Source: a virus. Taken from it: a stretch of 40,003 nt of DNA. A program made the translations under genes and the position numbers. Positions 6,438-15,132 of the stretch are shown here, in pieces (positions within the stretch are counted from its first letter, which is position 1; every line of letters starts with the position of its first letter). The notes under the pieces are model-generated. The model was not told the DNA's origin. It saw only the letters and a program-made list of their open reading frames with translations, and made no database searches. Location: positions 1 through 40,003 of the IMG/VR virus record IMGVR_UViG_3300047354_000101. One strand, given 5' to 3'.

Positions 6438-6902
6438 ATGCCTGTATATGATAAGGATGGAAACATAGAAAAATGGAGTTGGTATGATATTTTTTGGGAT
6501 GTCGAGAAAAAAAAGTTCTTTCCTCCTAGATGGTGGGTAAAACATTTAGCTGAACAGTCTGAGGATGATTGGGAATTGCCTTGGTTTATTCAGAGTAAAA
6601 TATATTGGCTCAACGATTATCTAGATTGGTTGAAGCAACCTAGAGGTGTTACATCAACTGTACAACCATTTAAAAAGAAATACATAATAAAAAGTTTGTA
6701 TGATTCTGATTACTTTGATTATGATGGAGCAGGAGATTGTTACACAGTAGAGGAAAGATATGATGTACATGATTCTTTGGATGACATCTTAAAATCACTA
6801 AAGAAAAATATCAGATGTGAAAATGGAATGAAACCTAAATTAGACACAGTAGAAGAGTATTGTCAGGAGTTTGGGTTTGAAGTTTATGAAAGGTTGTATT
6901 AA
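6438..6902 (+). CDS. Hypothetical Trp/Tyr-rich protein
   Basis: A 154-residue acidic protein with AAGGAG 8 bases before the start. Its first third is very rich in tryptophan and other aromatics (for example WSWYDIFWDV and PPRWWVKH), and its centre has an unusual DYDGAGDCYTVEERYD segment. No transmembrane segment is evident. Function unknown. Its stop shares a base with the integrase start. Confidence 0.65.
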   Translation: MPVYDKDGNIEKWSWYDIFWDVEKKKFFPPRWWVKHLAEQSEDDWELPWFIQSKIYWLNDYLDWLKQPRGVTSTVQPFKKKYIIKSLYDSDYFDYDGAGDCYTVEERYDVHDSLDDILKSLKKNIRCENGMKPKLDTVEEYCQEFGFEVYERLY

Positions 6903-7798
6903 TGCAGTTAAAAAACTTAGCAGATGAGTACTATTTATCTAGTGATTTCAGTATGTTAGCAGATAAAACTAAAGCAGACTATCAATACTTTCTAGGTGTC
7001 ATGCTTGATACATCTGTCGATGGTAAGAAATTGTCAAGCACAAAATTACCAAAGATGTCAGGTGCTAAGGCTAGACGAGCATATGAAGTGTGGCTAAAAC
7101 GTGGCATTTCTATGGCTAATCATATATGCTCTGTAGCAAGGAAACTATTTTCATTTGCTATGGAGATGGGGTATGCTGAGAGCAATCCATTTTCTACATT
7201 CAGAAGAAAAGCTACCCATGTTAGGAAAGTTGTATGGACAAAAGACCAAGTTTGTCAATTTCTTGACTATGCCTATAGTGAATTTAAGTATAGGAACATA
7301 GGATTGATTGTACAAATGGCTTACGAATGGTGTCAAAGAGTAGGAGATATGAGAATGTTAGAGTTTTCTAGCATAGATTTTGATAAAAGTGTGCTAAATT
7401 TGCAACAGTCGAAGAGAAGAAGTGTGGTTCATCTACCAATTTCACTTGACTTATTAGAAATGCTTAAACAGCAGAAGGAAGAGTATGGTTTTCAGTCTTA
7501 TGTCGCACCCTACCCAACAGCGATGAGAGGAGCATACGAGCCATATTCTCTTCATAGGCTTTCAAAGGTAGCAAGAAAGGTAATGAAGCTCTGTGGACTG
7601 CCTGATGAGCTAAGAATAGCTGACTTAAGACGAACAGGAACTACTGAGATGGTAGAAGCAGGTGTATCTATGGGTCAAATTATGTCTGTCACGGGTCACG
7701 CTAACCCCAATAGTGTGAAACCTTACATGAAAAATACTTATGCCTCTGCAGAAAATGCATTGACAACTCGAAAAAAGTATGCTATAAGCACAGGGTAA
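6902..7798 (+). CDS. int: Tyrosine recombinase (phage integrase)
   Basis: A 298-residue site-specific recombinase that would insert or excise phage DNA at att sites. An N-terminal SAM-like core-binding domain (residues 1-105) precedes the catalytic domain. Seen active-site residues: Arg146 (WCQRVGDM), Lys171 (SKRRS), Arg243 (ADLRRT), His266 (TGHANP) and Tyr275 (KPYM). The usual first His of the HxxR box is Ala240; I recall this variant in marine phage integrases. Its place among early genes, far from any recognisable attP or repressor, is notable. It may be active in lysogeny or be a relic. Confidence 0.92.
   Translation: MQLKNLADEYYLSSDFSMLADKTKADYQYFLGVMLDTSVDGKKLSSTKLPKMSGAKARRAYEVWLKRGISMANHICSVARKLFSFAMEMGYAESNPFSTFRRKATHVRKVVWTKDQVCQFLDYAYSEFKYRNIGLIVQMAYEWCQRVGDMRMLEFSSIDFDKSVLNLQQSKRRSVVHLPISLDLLEMLKQQKEEYGFQSYVAPYPTAMRGAYEPYSLHRLSKVARKVMKLCGLPDELRIADLRRTGTTEMVEAGVSMGQIMSVTGHANPNSVKPYMKNTYASAENALTTRKKYAISTG
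7760..7788 (+). promoter_or_regulatory. Sigma70-type promoter inside the 3' end of the integrase gene
   Basis: TTGACA (7760-7765), exactly 17 bases, TATAAG (7783-7788): 11 of 12 consensus positions. It is the obvious promoter for the primase-helicase-polymerase block that begins at 7844 after a 45-base gap, and would separate replication from integrase expression. Confidence 0.6.
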
Positions 7799-7843
7799 GT
7801 GCCGAACAAAAGAATATTATATAACATATAAGTGAGATATACA

Positions 7844-8617
7844 ATGAATATATATAACTATGTAAATGATTTACAGCTAAGTGTAGGAGAAAGTAAAAGA
7901 CTTACTTGTCCTAACTGTAATGGTTATAAAACATTTACAGCTACCAATAATATGGGTAGACTGTTATGGAATTGTTATAAATCTACTTGTAAGATTTCAG
8001 GCTCGACACGTGTTCATCTATCTGTAGATGATATACGTGATGCGATTACAGGTGATGTTCTAGATTTTGATAGAGAAGAATTTGTAATGCCTGAATACGT
8101 GGTGTCACATAACTACAGAAAGGAAGTGATGGACTTCTGCAAACTGTGGGATTTAGATTGTGACAAATTGAATCTACACTACGATGTCAAGGACAAGCGA
8201 GTTGTATTTCCTGTCGAGCATGGCGATTACATTGTCGATGCAGTTGGTAGGTCAGTAACAAAGTTATTACCTAAATGGAAAAGATATGGAAAAAGTAGCT
8301 TGCCTTTTGTTCATGGTTGTGGTAGTGTAGCAGTTGTTGTTGAGGATTGTGTTAGTGCATCTGTGGTAGGTAGTGATGTATTAGTTGGGGTAGCTGTGTT
8401 GGGTACGTCATTGGCAGAGTCTCATAAGAAGTATCTTTCACGATTCTCAACAGCAATCATAGCACTCGACCCTGATGCCTTACCTAAGACACTATCGTTT
8501 GCAAAAGAATTGAGAGGATACGTACAAGATATTAAAATAATTAGATTGACAGATGACTTAAAATATCGTAAGGAATCTGATATGGAAAAACTATTAACCC
8601 TAACCCCAAAGGAGTAA
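7844..8617 (+). CDS. DNA primase (T7 gp4-like zinc and Toprim domains)
   Basis: A 257-residue stand-alone primase that would lay RNA primers for replication. Residues about 20-55 hold a zinc ribbon (CPNC, then NCYKSTC) used in template recognition. The C-terminal half has Toprim signs: VEDCVSA (conserved Glu), VLGTSL and ALDPDA (the DxD metal-binding pair). The ATG at 7844 is preferred to the GTG at 7832. In T7 primase and helicase are one protein; here the helicase is the next gene, 4 bases downstream. Confidence 0.85.
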   Translation: MNIYNYVNDLQLSVGESKRLTCPNCNGYKTFTATNNMGRLLWNCYKSTCKISGSTRVHLSVDDIRDAITGDVLDFDREEFVMPEYVVSHNYRKEVMDFCKLWDLDCDKLNLHYDVKDKRVVFPVEHGDYIVDAVGRSVTKLLPKWKRYGKSSLPFVHGCGSVAVVVEDCVSASVVGSDVLVGVAVLGTSLAESHKKYLSRFSTAIIALDPDALPKTLSFAKELRGYVQDIKIIRLTDDLKYRKESDMEKLLTLTPKE

Positions 8618-8621
8618 CAAC

Positions 8622-9845
8622 ATGGAACTATCGTTAATAAGAAGTCTTATGGATAAAACATTCTACGATGACCACAGAGGAGCAAAGTGTCCTGATAGGT
8701 TATTCAGTAAGGATGTTCGTAAGATTAAACAGTCTCTCGACAAAGCTATGCATACATACGAGAGAACAGTAACACCTGATGAGATTGAAGCATTGTTCAT
8801 GTCTAACAATCCATCAATGACTACTGCACAGAAACAAGCATACTCTGCTCTGTTTGCTAACATCAAGAAGGAGCAACCACTTGGAACAGACATTGCACAG
8901 GAAGTACTATCTAAATTGTTTCAGCAAGTTGTTGGCGAGGACATTGCCAATCTTGGGTTTGACTATGTTAATGGTGCTAAATCCTCTCTTGAACCCCTTA
9001 GAAATCTTCTTGAGATGTATGGGGATGATTTTACACCTAACCTTAACATAGAATGGGATGACATCTCTATTGAGACACTTCTAGCTAAGAATGATTTAGA
9101 AGCTAGATGGACATTCAATATACCTACTTTGACACGTAAGGTAGATGGTATCAACGCAGGTCACTTGATTGAGATAGGTGCTAGACCCAATACAGGTAAG
9201 ACATCTTTCCATGCATCGTTGATTGCAAGTCCAGGTGGTTTTGCACATCAAGGTGCTAAGTGTGTTATCCTATGTAACGAAGAAGGTTATCACAGAGTTG
9301 GTGCAAGATACTTGACGGCTGCCACAGGCATGACTGTTCACGATGTCAAGAATAATCCTAGTGAAGCACAAAGAAGATACAAGCCTGTGTTTGATAACAT
9401 CAAGATACGTGATGCATCAGATAGAGATATGGCATGGGTCGAGAGTGTGTGTAAGGCATATCAACCTGACATACTAGTACTAGACATGGGAGATAAATTT
9501 GCAAGGACAGGTGGGTTTGCTAGACAAGATGAAGCACTCAAAGCTAATGCAATACATGCTCGACAGATAGCTAAATCATACAACTGTGCAGTTCTTTACA
9601 TGTCACAGCTATCTGCTGAAGCTGAAGGTAAGATTGTATTGAATCAATCCATGATGGAAGGCTCACGTACAGGTAAGGCTGCTGAAGCTGACCTGATGAT
9701 ACTGATAGCAAAGAACCCACAAGTAGAAGGACAAGACGAAGAAGATATACAGAGACATCTTAATGTAGTTAAGAATAAGTTATCAGGTTGGCATGGCTCA
9801 GTTCATTGTGAACTTGATTATAGGACAGCGAGGTATACAGCATGA
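8622..9845 (+). CDS. Replicative DNA helicase (DnaB/T7 gp4-like)
   Basis: A 407-residue RecA-fold ATPase that would unwind the fork as a ring. The N-terminal 150 residues are helical, like a DnaB N-domain. Walker A is GARPNTGKT (186-194, Lys193), Walker B is the ILVLDMGD strand in the second half, and a conserved glutamate (NEEGY) follows the first strand. The SQLS-E and MM-GS-TGK blocks near the C-terminus fit DnaB motifs 3 and 4. AAAGGAG lies upstream. It overlaps the polymerase start by 4 bases, completing a primase-helicase-polymerase operon. Confidence 0.9.
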   Translation: MELSLIRSLMDKTFYDDHRGAKCPDRLFSKDVRKIKQSLDKAMHTYERTVTPDEIEALFMSNNPSMTTAQKQAYSALFANIKKEQPLGTDIAQEVLSKLFQQVVGEDIANLGFDYVNGAKSSLEPLRNLLEMYGDDFTPNLNIEWDDISIETLLAKNDLEARWTFNIPTLTRKVDGINAGHLIEIGARPNTGKTSFHASLIASPGGFAHQGAKCVILCNEEGYHRVGARYLTAATGMTVHDVKNNPSEAQRRYKPVFDNIKIRDASDRDMAWVESVCKAYQPDILVLDMGDKFARTGGFARQDEALKANAIHARQIAKSYNCAVLYMSQLSAEAEGKIVLNQSMMEGSRTGKAAEADLMILIAKNPQVEGQDEEDIQRHLNVVKNKLSGWHGSVHCELDYRTARYTA

Positions 9846-11857
9846 AGCTGACGTTAGACGTAGAGAATACTGTCACACATAGGGGTGGCAAGCTACATCT
9901 AGACCCATTCGAGGAGAATAACAAACTCGTTATGGTTGGATGCCTGACTGATACAGGCAAGGAGTATTTGTTTAGAGATGACTTCACAGGTGTGCAGGAA
10001 TTACTAGACGAAGCTACAATCTTGATTGGTCACAACATTGTTCATGACCTATTGTGGTTGTGGGAATGTGGATTCAAATATGATGGTCCTGTCTTTGATA
10101 CAATGCTTGGTGAATACATCTTGCAACGTGGACAGAAAGAACCGTTATCACTAGAAGCATGTGCTATCAGGCATGACTTAGATACTAAGAAACAAGATAC
10201 AATGAAAGAGTACTTTAAGAACAATGTATCTGTGGATGAGATACCACCACAAGAGTTATCTGATTATCTGTCTGCTGACTTGAAAGCTACACAACAGTTA
10301 AGTGATTCTATCTACAGAAGATTGAACACAGTAGAGAATGCTAGTCTGATGGAGACTGTTATCTTTACTAACCAAGTAGCTATCTCACTAGCTAAGATAT
10401 ATCAACGTGGATTTACAGTTGACAAGAATGCCTTAGATTCAGTACGTGTACAATTTGAACAAGAGAAACAAGACATAGAAAGGAGACTAAACAAACAAGT
10501 AAAAGAACTAATGGGTGATACACCTATCAACTTAAACAGTCCTGAACAGATGTCGTGGGTTATATACAGTAGAAAGCCTCTCGACAAGACACTATGGGCA
10601 AATAACTTTACACCGTACATGGATGCTACAGATTATAGGCAAATGGTAGCTACTAAGTCTACCATAGTATATAAAACAAAGGCAGAGCAGTGTAATGATT
10701 GTTCAGGTGCAGGACATATTAGAAAGGTAAGGAAAGATGGAACTCCTTTTGCTAGACCTACCAAATGTAGTAGTTGTGATTCTAGTGGCTACATATTTAT
10801 TCCTGACAAACATGTGATAGGTGGACTCAAGTTTAATGCACCTAATGCCAAGTGGGTTAGTGCTAATGGTTTTAGTGTCAACAAGACTAACCTAGGTACA
10901 TTGTATACTATTGCCAAACAAAAGAATATGACTAATGCTATGAACTTCTTATCAGACTTACAGAGACTATCAGCATTAGATACTTATCTGTCATCTTTTG
11001 TGGAAGGTATACAAACTCATATCAAGCCTGATGGTAAGTTACATGTACGATTACTACAGCATAGAACTGCTACAGGCAGGTTTAGTGGTGCTGACCCTAA
11101 CATGCAGAACATGCCTAGAGGTGGTACGTTTCCTGTTAAGAAAGTGTTTGTGTCACGTTGGAAGGGTGGCAAGATACTTGAAGCTGACTTTGCACAGTTA
11201 GAGTTCAGAGCTGCTGCATTTTTATCACAAGACCAAACTGCAATGAAGGAGATTGAAGATGGATTTGATGTTCACAGTTATACTGCTCGTGTTATTAGTG
11301 ATGCTGGTGAAAAGACTTCTAGGCAAGAAGCCAAAGCACATACCTTTGCACCACTCTACGGAGCAACAGGATTTGGCAGGACACCTTCTCAGGCTACATA
11401 TTATAAACACTTCACAGACAAGTACAAAGGAATCGCACTATGGCACACCAGATTGGCTAAAGAAGTTATGACTACAGGTAAGATAAAGATACCTTCAGGT
11501 CGAGAGTTTTCCTTCCCTGATGCTAAGAGATATGCAAGTGGTAAGATAACCCACTTCACGCAGGTTAAGAATTATCCTGTACAGAGTTTTGCTACTGCTG
11601 ATATAGTTCCACTTGTACTTATGCATATAGATAAGCTACTGTCTACGTTGAAGTCCTGTGTTGTGAATAGTGTACATGATTCAATTGTCATAGACATACA
11701 TCCGGATGAGGAACAACAAGTATTGTCTCTACTAAAGTCAGCAAATGATGAACTACTAAACATTATAAATCGCAAGTTTAATATAGATTTTAATGTGCCA
11801 TTATTACTAGAAGCAAAAATAGGTAATAATTGGCTTGACACCAAAGACGTTTTGTGA
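9842..11857 (+). CDS. Family A DNA polymerase with DnaJ-like zinc insertion
   Basis: A 671-residue replicative polymerase. The 3'-5' exonuclease has DVE (residues 6-8), N65-xxx-D69 and Y142-xxx-D146. Between exonuclease and polymerase sits a zinc-finger-like insertion: CNDCSGAG (284-291) and CSSCDSSG (309-316), the CxxCxGxG pattern of DnaJ, a hallmark I associate with HMO-2011-type phages. Polymerase motifs: A with Asp449 (ADFAQLEFR), B with Arg494, Lys498, Phe502, Tyr506, and C with His612-Asp613. The residue equivalent to E. coli Pol I Phe762 is Phe. All catalytic residues are present. Confidence 0.95.
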   Translation: MKLTLDVENTVTHRGGKLHLDPFEENNKLVMVGCLTDTGKEYLFRDDFTGVQELLDEATILIGHNIVHDLLWLWECGFKYDGPVFDTMLGEYILQRGQKEPLSLEACAIRHDLDTKKQDTMKEYFKNNVSVDEIPPQELSDYLSADLKATQQLSDSIYRRLNTVENASLMETVIFTNQVAISLAKIYQRGFTVDKNALDSVRVQFEQEKQDIERRLNKQVKELMGDTPINLNSPEQMSWVIYSRKPLDKTLWANNFTPYMDATDYRQMVATKSTIVYKTKAEQCNDCSGAGHIRKVRKDGTPFARPTKCSSCDSSGYIFIPDKHVIGGLKFNAPNAKWVSANGFSVNKTNLGTLYTIAKQKNMTNAMNFLSDLQRLSALDTYLSSFVEGIQTHIKPDGKLHVRLLQHRTATGRFSGADPNMQNMPRGGTFPVKKVFVSRWKGGKILEADFAQLEFRAAAFLSQDQTAMKEIEDGFDVHSYTARVISDAGEKTSRQEAKAHTFAPLYGATGFGRTPSQATYYKHFTDKYKGIALWHTRLAKEVMTTGKIKIPSGREFSFPDAKRYASGKITHFTQVKNYPVQSFATADIVPLVLMHIDKLLSTLKSCVVNSVHDSIVIDIHPDEEQQVLSLLKSANDELLNIINRKFNIDFNVPLLLEAKIGNNWLDTKDVL

Positions 11858-11863
11858 TATAAC
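11835..11863 (+). promoter_or_regulatory. Sigma70-type promoter at the 3' end of the polymerase gene
   Basis: TTGACA (11835-11840), exactly 17 bases, TATAAC (11858-11863): 11 of 12 consensus positions, with the -10 box directly after the polymerase stop. A start near 11870 gives a leader of about 24 bases with AAAGGAG before the ATG at 11894. This is the cleanest plus-strand promoter in the window. Confidence 0.7.
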
Positions 11864-11893
11864 AATAAAACTTTAACAAAGGAGAAAATATAT

Positions 11894-12796
11894 ATGAGTG
11901 ATTTAGTAACTATTGATACTACCAATTATGCCGCAATGGCAAAGGCTATGGGCATAGCAGGAGAGAATACTTCTACAGATAAGAAGTCTAATACTCTGCC
12001 AAGGTTAAAGATAAACCATTCACCTATTATGGGTGAAGCAGAAGTACAAGGCAAGTCTATGAATGTAGAAGTTGTGCAAGGTGGCACATACAAGTTGGAT
12101 ATACCTGACGATAAGGCTGTATATTCATCTTCAGCTACCATAAGACCTTTTCTACAGCGATTTATGTACAAAAGGTTTCTTAAGAATATGAATGCGAAGC
12201 CTGGTGAGCCTATGGGCACGTATCATAAAACTCTTATGGCAGATAATCTCAATATAGACCTGAAAGATAATCAAGGTGGGTTTAATTGTGGTAAGCCATC
12301 AGGGTACATTCAAGACTTCAAATCATTACCTGAGAAGACGCAGGAACTTATTAAGCAGATAAAAAGAGTTCGTGTTGTATTTGGTTTAGTTGACTTAGTT
12401 AATCCTGTAGACGAAAAGGGTAATGGAGTTGAGATAGACAGTCAACCATTTATATGGGAGATTGATAATAGGGATGCCTTCAAGATAATGGCTATGCCTT
12501 TTACCAAGCTATCTCAAATGAAGAGACTACCTGTTCAGCATAACGTGACTCTTGGTACAGAGCAAAGAAAGTTACCTAATGGTAATTCCTTTTATCTTCC
12601 TACTGCAAGCCTAGATATGTCTAAGACTATTGATTTAACTAGTGCAGACCAAGAGATGTTTGCTAATTTCTTATCTTGGGTAGAAAACTACAATAGCTAT
12701 ATCATCAGTGAATGGGATGCTAAGGCAAGTCACCACGACGAAGATGATAACTCTGTAGTTAGTGACTTCATAGATATTGAAGAAGAGGTAGCCTAA
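11894..12796 (+). CDS. Abundant replication-associated protein, possible ssDNA-binding protein
   Basis: A 300-residue protein behind its own strong promoter and an AAAGGAG ribosome site. The body is mixed alpha/beta with several basic and aromatic stretches (for example FLQRFMYKRFLKNM), and the C-terminus is strongly acidic (DEDD...DIEEEVA), as in T7 gp2.5 and bacterial SSB, where the acidic tail recruits replication partners. No OB-fold can be proven by eye. Position between polymerase and the nuclease genes fits an SSB or recombination mediator. This is inference; the family is not one I can name. Confidence 0.6.
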   Translation: MSDLVTIDTTNYAAMAKAMGIAGENTSTDKKSNTLPRLKINHSPIMGEAEVQGKSMNVEVVQGGTYKLDIPDDKAVYSSSATIRPFLQRFMYKRFLKNMNAKPGEPMGTYHKTLMADNLNIDLKDNQGGFNCGKPSGYIQDFKSLPEKTQELIKQIKRVRVVFGLVDLVNPVDEKGNGVEIDSQPFIWEIDNRDAFKIMAMPFTKLSQMKRLPVQHNVTLGTEQRKLPNGNSFYLPTASLDMSKTIDLTSADQEMFANFLSWVENYNSYIISEWDAKASHHDEDDNSVVSDFIDIEEEVA

Positions 12797-13647
12797 TGCA
12801 ACACCGTGGTGAATTGGCGATTAGTCAGTACTTAGAGAATGCTTCTAAGGGCTTGACATCAATGAGTGATGAGACTATCAATCGTGTAGGCGAAGAAATA
12901 AAGGAAGCACTCAAACGTCAGTTTGCAGGTGGTAATAAGCGAGATGGGTTTAGGTTACGTATGTCAAATATAGGTAGACCTTCATGTCAGCTATGGTTTG
13001 AAAAGAACAAGCCTGAGACTGCGTTACCTAGACCCACTACGTTTGTTATGAACATGATGATTGGTGATATAGTTGAGTCTGTATTCAAGGCACTACTAAC
13101 TGAAGCTAAAGTAGCATACAAAGATAGTGATACTGTAGCCCTTGAAATTGACGATAAAACTACTATATCAGGTTCATACGATTTAGTTGTTGATGATGCA
13201 GTTGATGATATCAAGTCCGCATCTGATTGGTCTTACAAGTATAAGTTTGATTCATATGAATCGTTAGCATCAGGAGATAGCTTTGGTTATGTTGGACAGC
13301 TTGCAGGTTATGCAAAAGCATCAGGCTACAAAGCAGGTGGTTGGTGGGTTGTAAACAAAGCCAATGGTCAGTTTAAATATGTTCCTGCTAACATTGATAT
13401 GGATGAAGAACTTACTAAGATAAAAAAGAATATCCAAGCGGTTGAATCGGAAAAGCTAGTACGGTGCTTTGAACCTGAACCTGAAACTTTTAGGGGTAAA
13501 CCTACAGGTAACATGGTACTAAATAAAAACTGTACATTCTGTTCATATAGGCAATCGTGTTGGGAAACTCTTAGAGAATTACCTGCACAGATGTCTCAAG
13601 CTAAAGAACCTAAGATGGTTCAATATGTAAAGATGAAAGGAGAATAG
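12796..13647 (+). CDS. PD-(D/E)XK exonuclease, RecB/Cas4-like with Fe-S cysteines
   Basis: A 283-residue nuclease. The catalytic core is seen as SGSYDLVV (Asp129) and DDIKSA (Asp138, Lys140), followed by a GQLAGYA helix typical of the RecB nuclease family. Four cysteines (Cys64 in PSCQLW and Cys246, Cys249, Cys255 near the C-terminus) match the split iron-sulfur cluster of Cas4 and AddB enzymes. It probably resects DNA ends in recombination or host DNA breakdown, filling the role of T7 gp6 exonuclease. Coupled to the preceding gene by a shared base. Confidence 0.85.
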   Translation: MQHRGELAISQYLENASKGLTSMSDETINRVGEEIKEALKRQFAGGNKRDGFRLRMSNIGRPSCQLWFEKNKPETALPRPTTFVMNMMIGDIVESVFKALLTEAKVAYKDSDTVALEIDDKTTISGSYDLVVDDAVDDIKSASDWSYKYKFDSYESLASGDSFGYVGQLAGYAKASGYKAGGWWVVNKANGQFKYVPANIDMDEELTKIKKNIQAVESEKLVRCFEPEPETFRGKPTGNMVLNKNCTFCSYRQSCWETLRELPAQMSQAKEPKMVQYVKMKGE

Positions 13648-13648
13648 C

Positions 13649-13870
13649 ATGAGTAAATCACTAGATGAACTAAAAGCCAACATTGAAGAGATGGAAAAGC
13701 AATTAGCTGAAGCAAAGAAAGAGTATCGTGACCTACGTACTGCAGGTCTACGTGATGCAATCGAAGCTAGGAAAGCAGCTGACGAAGCAGTAAAAGAAGA
13801 ACTTAAAAACTTAGGATATTCAAATACTTATTCGTATAGTAATCCATTTATCTCTTGGCGAAACTTCTAA
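13649..13870 (+). CDS. Small coiled-coil protein, unknown
   Basis: A 73-residue protein with AAAGGAG upstream. Residues 1-55 form a highly charged continuous helix (Lys, Glu, Ala, Asp) with heptad-like spacing, so a coiled-coil dimer is likely; the tail is Ser/Tyr/Asn-rich with a final SWRNF. It sits between two nucleases and may assist one of them, though no motif shows this. Its stop abuts the GTG start of endonuclease I. Confidence 0.6.
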   Translation: MSKSLDELKANIEEMEKQLAEAKKEYRDLRTAGLRDAIEARKAADEAVKEELKNLGYSNTYSYSNPFISWRNF

Positions 13871-14329
13871 GTGTCTCCTCATAAACTAAGAAGAGAAGCT
13901 ATAAAGCATGGGTATAGGAGTGGGTTAGAACATACTATCTCACTCTACCTAACTAAGTTGAAACATAGCTATGGTTATGAATCAATCAAGATAGAATGGG
14001 AAGACTTAGCCTACAGAACCTATACCCCTGACTTTATATTAAACAATGGAATTATAATAGAAACTAAAGGAAGATTTCTAGCTATAGACAGAAGAAAACA
14101 TTTAGCTATACAAAAGCAACATCCTGATTTAGATATTAGATTTGTATTCACTAACAGTAGAAGTAAACTAAGAAAAGGTGCTAAATCTACGTATGGTCAA
14201 TGGTGTGACAAACATGGTTTTAGATACTACGACAGAATAATACCTGAAGATTGGCTCAAAGAAAAAGGCAAAAACAAACATCCCAAATTTATTAAGTTTG
14301 CAGGGAATAAAGTTAGGAGAATCAAATGA
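13871..14329 (+). CDS. Endonuclease I, Holliday-junction resolvase (T7 gp3-like)
   Basis: A 152-residue resolvase that cuts branched DNA before packaging and helps degrade host DNA. The active-site set of T7 endonuclease I is present at nearly the same positions: Glu20 (SGLE), Asp54 (TPDF), Glu64 and Lys66 (ETKG). It starts with GTG placed directly after the previous stop (TAAGTG), with no clear ribosome site, so translation probably depends on coupling and may be kept low. Length agrees with the family. Confidence 0.93.
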   Translation: MSPHKLRREAIKHGYRSGLEHTISLYLTKLKHSYGYESIKIEWEDLAYRTYTPDFILNNGIIIETKGRFLAIDRRKHLAIQKQHPDLDIRFVFTNSRSKLRKGAKSTYGQWCDKHGFRYYDRIIPEDWLKEKGKNKHPKFIKFAGNKVRRIK

Positions 14330-14676
14330 AGAACATACTAAGTAAAATAAAACCAGAAGATTTTGTAATAGGAATCAGACCTGACATGGATGAGAATAAC
14401 GTATGGACAGGGGAGATTCATATGAGTATTGTAACAGATAAAAATAATCCCCTGGATGATGATGATTACTACTCACTTCTTGCTTTCTGCAAAGTCATTT
14501 GTTCATCTGTTCCTGCTATGGAAGAAGATGATTACATACGAAAGAAGTTAGAAGATAAGGCTATTGAGTTTGACGAGTATACAGATGCACCTCAAAAGAA
14601 AAAAGGAAAAGTTGTTGACAAACAGGGCAATGTTGTGGTATTGTCTTTTGATGCAGAGACTAAAGGCAATGCATAA
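14326..14676 (+). CDS. Hypothetical acidic protein
   Basis: A 116-residue protein, strongly acidic in the first 90 residues (many Asp and Glu, including a DDDDYY stretch) with a short Lys-rich segment after it. The shape recalls small phage proteins found beside DUF3310 genes, but I cannot name a family. AGGAGA lies upstream; it overlaps endonuclease I by 4 bases and shares a base with the next gene. Confidence 0.6.
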   Translation: MKNILSKIKPEDFVIGIRPDMDENNVWTGEIHMSIVTDKNNPLDDDDYYSLLAFCKVICSSVPAMEEDDYIRKKLEDKAIEFDEYTDAPQKKKGKVVDKQGNVVVLSFDAETKGNA

Positions 14677-14981
14677 TGTTAAGGCATATGGAGTATATGA
14701 AACGAATGGCAAGTAAATTAGATAATGAAGAAGACACAGTTAAGTATTTAAGTGGTTCTAAAAAGGAAGACATGGTTAATCACCCTGCTCATTATAATAA
14801 AGCAGGTATAGAAACAATTGATGCAATTGGAGCAGCTACCAATGAAGGCTTTAAGTATTACTTACAAGGTAATATATTAAAGTACATATGGAGATACGAA
14901 TATAAAAATGGTGTTGAAGACTTAGAAAAAGCACAGTGGTATCTCAAAAAACTTATAGAGGTAACCAATGATAAGAGTTAA
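14676..14981 (+). CDS. DUF3310 family protein (SaV-like)
   Basis: A 101-residue protein with the family signature: VNHPAHYNKAGIETIDAI (about 34-51), GFKYYLQGNILKYIWRY (about 58-74) and the closing NGVEDLEKAQWYLKKLI. Members, sometimes labelled nucleotide kinase-like or SaV-like, are very common in phages; the biochemical role is not established. A start further in (14688 or 14706) is possible because no strong ribosome site precedes 14676. Confidence 0.85.
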   Translation: MLRHMEYMKRMASKLDNEEDTVKYLSGSKKEDMVNHPAHYNKAGIETIDAIGAATNEGFKYYLQGNILKYIWRYEYKNGVEDLEKAQWYLKKLIEVTNDKS

Positions 14982-15129
14982 AATTATGCTTACTCTACAA
15001 GTAGACCCTGAAGACTATCCTATACCTTCTGATGGAGATGTCACTGAAGACTTTGAGGACTACATGCATGAGCTGTTTCACGATTTAGAAGGTGTCAAAG
15101 TTAAGAACATGAAAATATTAATGGAGTAG
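14968..15129 (+). CDS. Small acidic protein, 53 residues
   Basis: An ATG 14 bases inside the end of the DUF3310 gene opens a frame to 15129. The peptide begins with a beta-strand-like IRVKIMLTLQV, has an acidic PSDGDVTEDFEDYMHELFHDLEG-type middle and ends with a second strand (VKVKNMKILME), so a small folded beta-alpha-beta domain is plausible. It fills the gap before the reductase gene and its last codons carry that gene's GGAG ribosome site. Confidence 0.6.
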   Translation: MIRVKIMLTLQVDPEDYPIPSDGDVTEDFEDYMHELFHDLEGVKVKNMKILME

Positions 15130-15132
15130 AAA

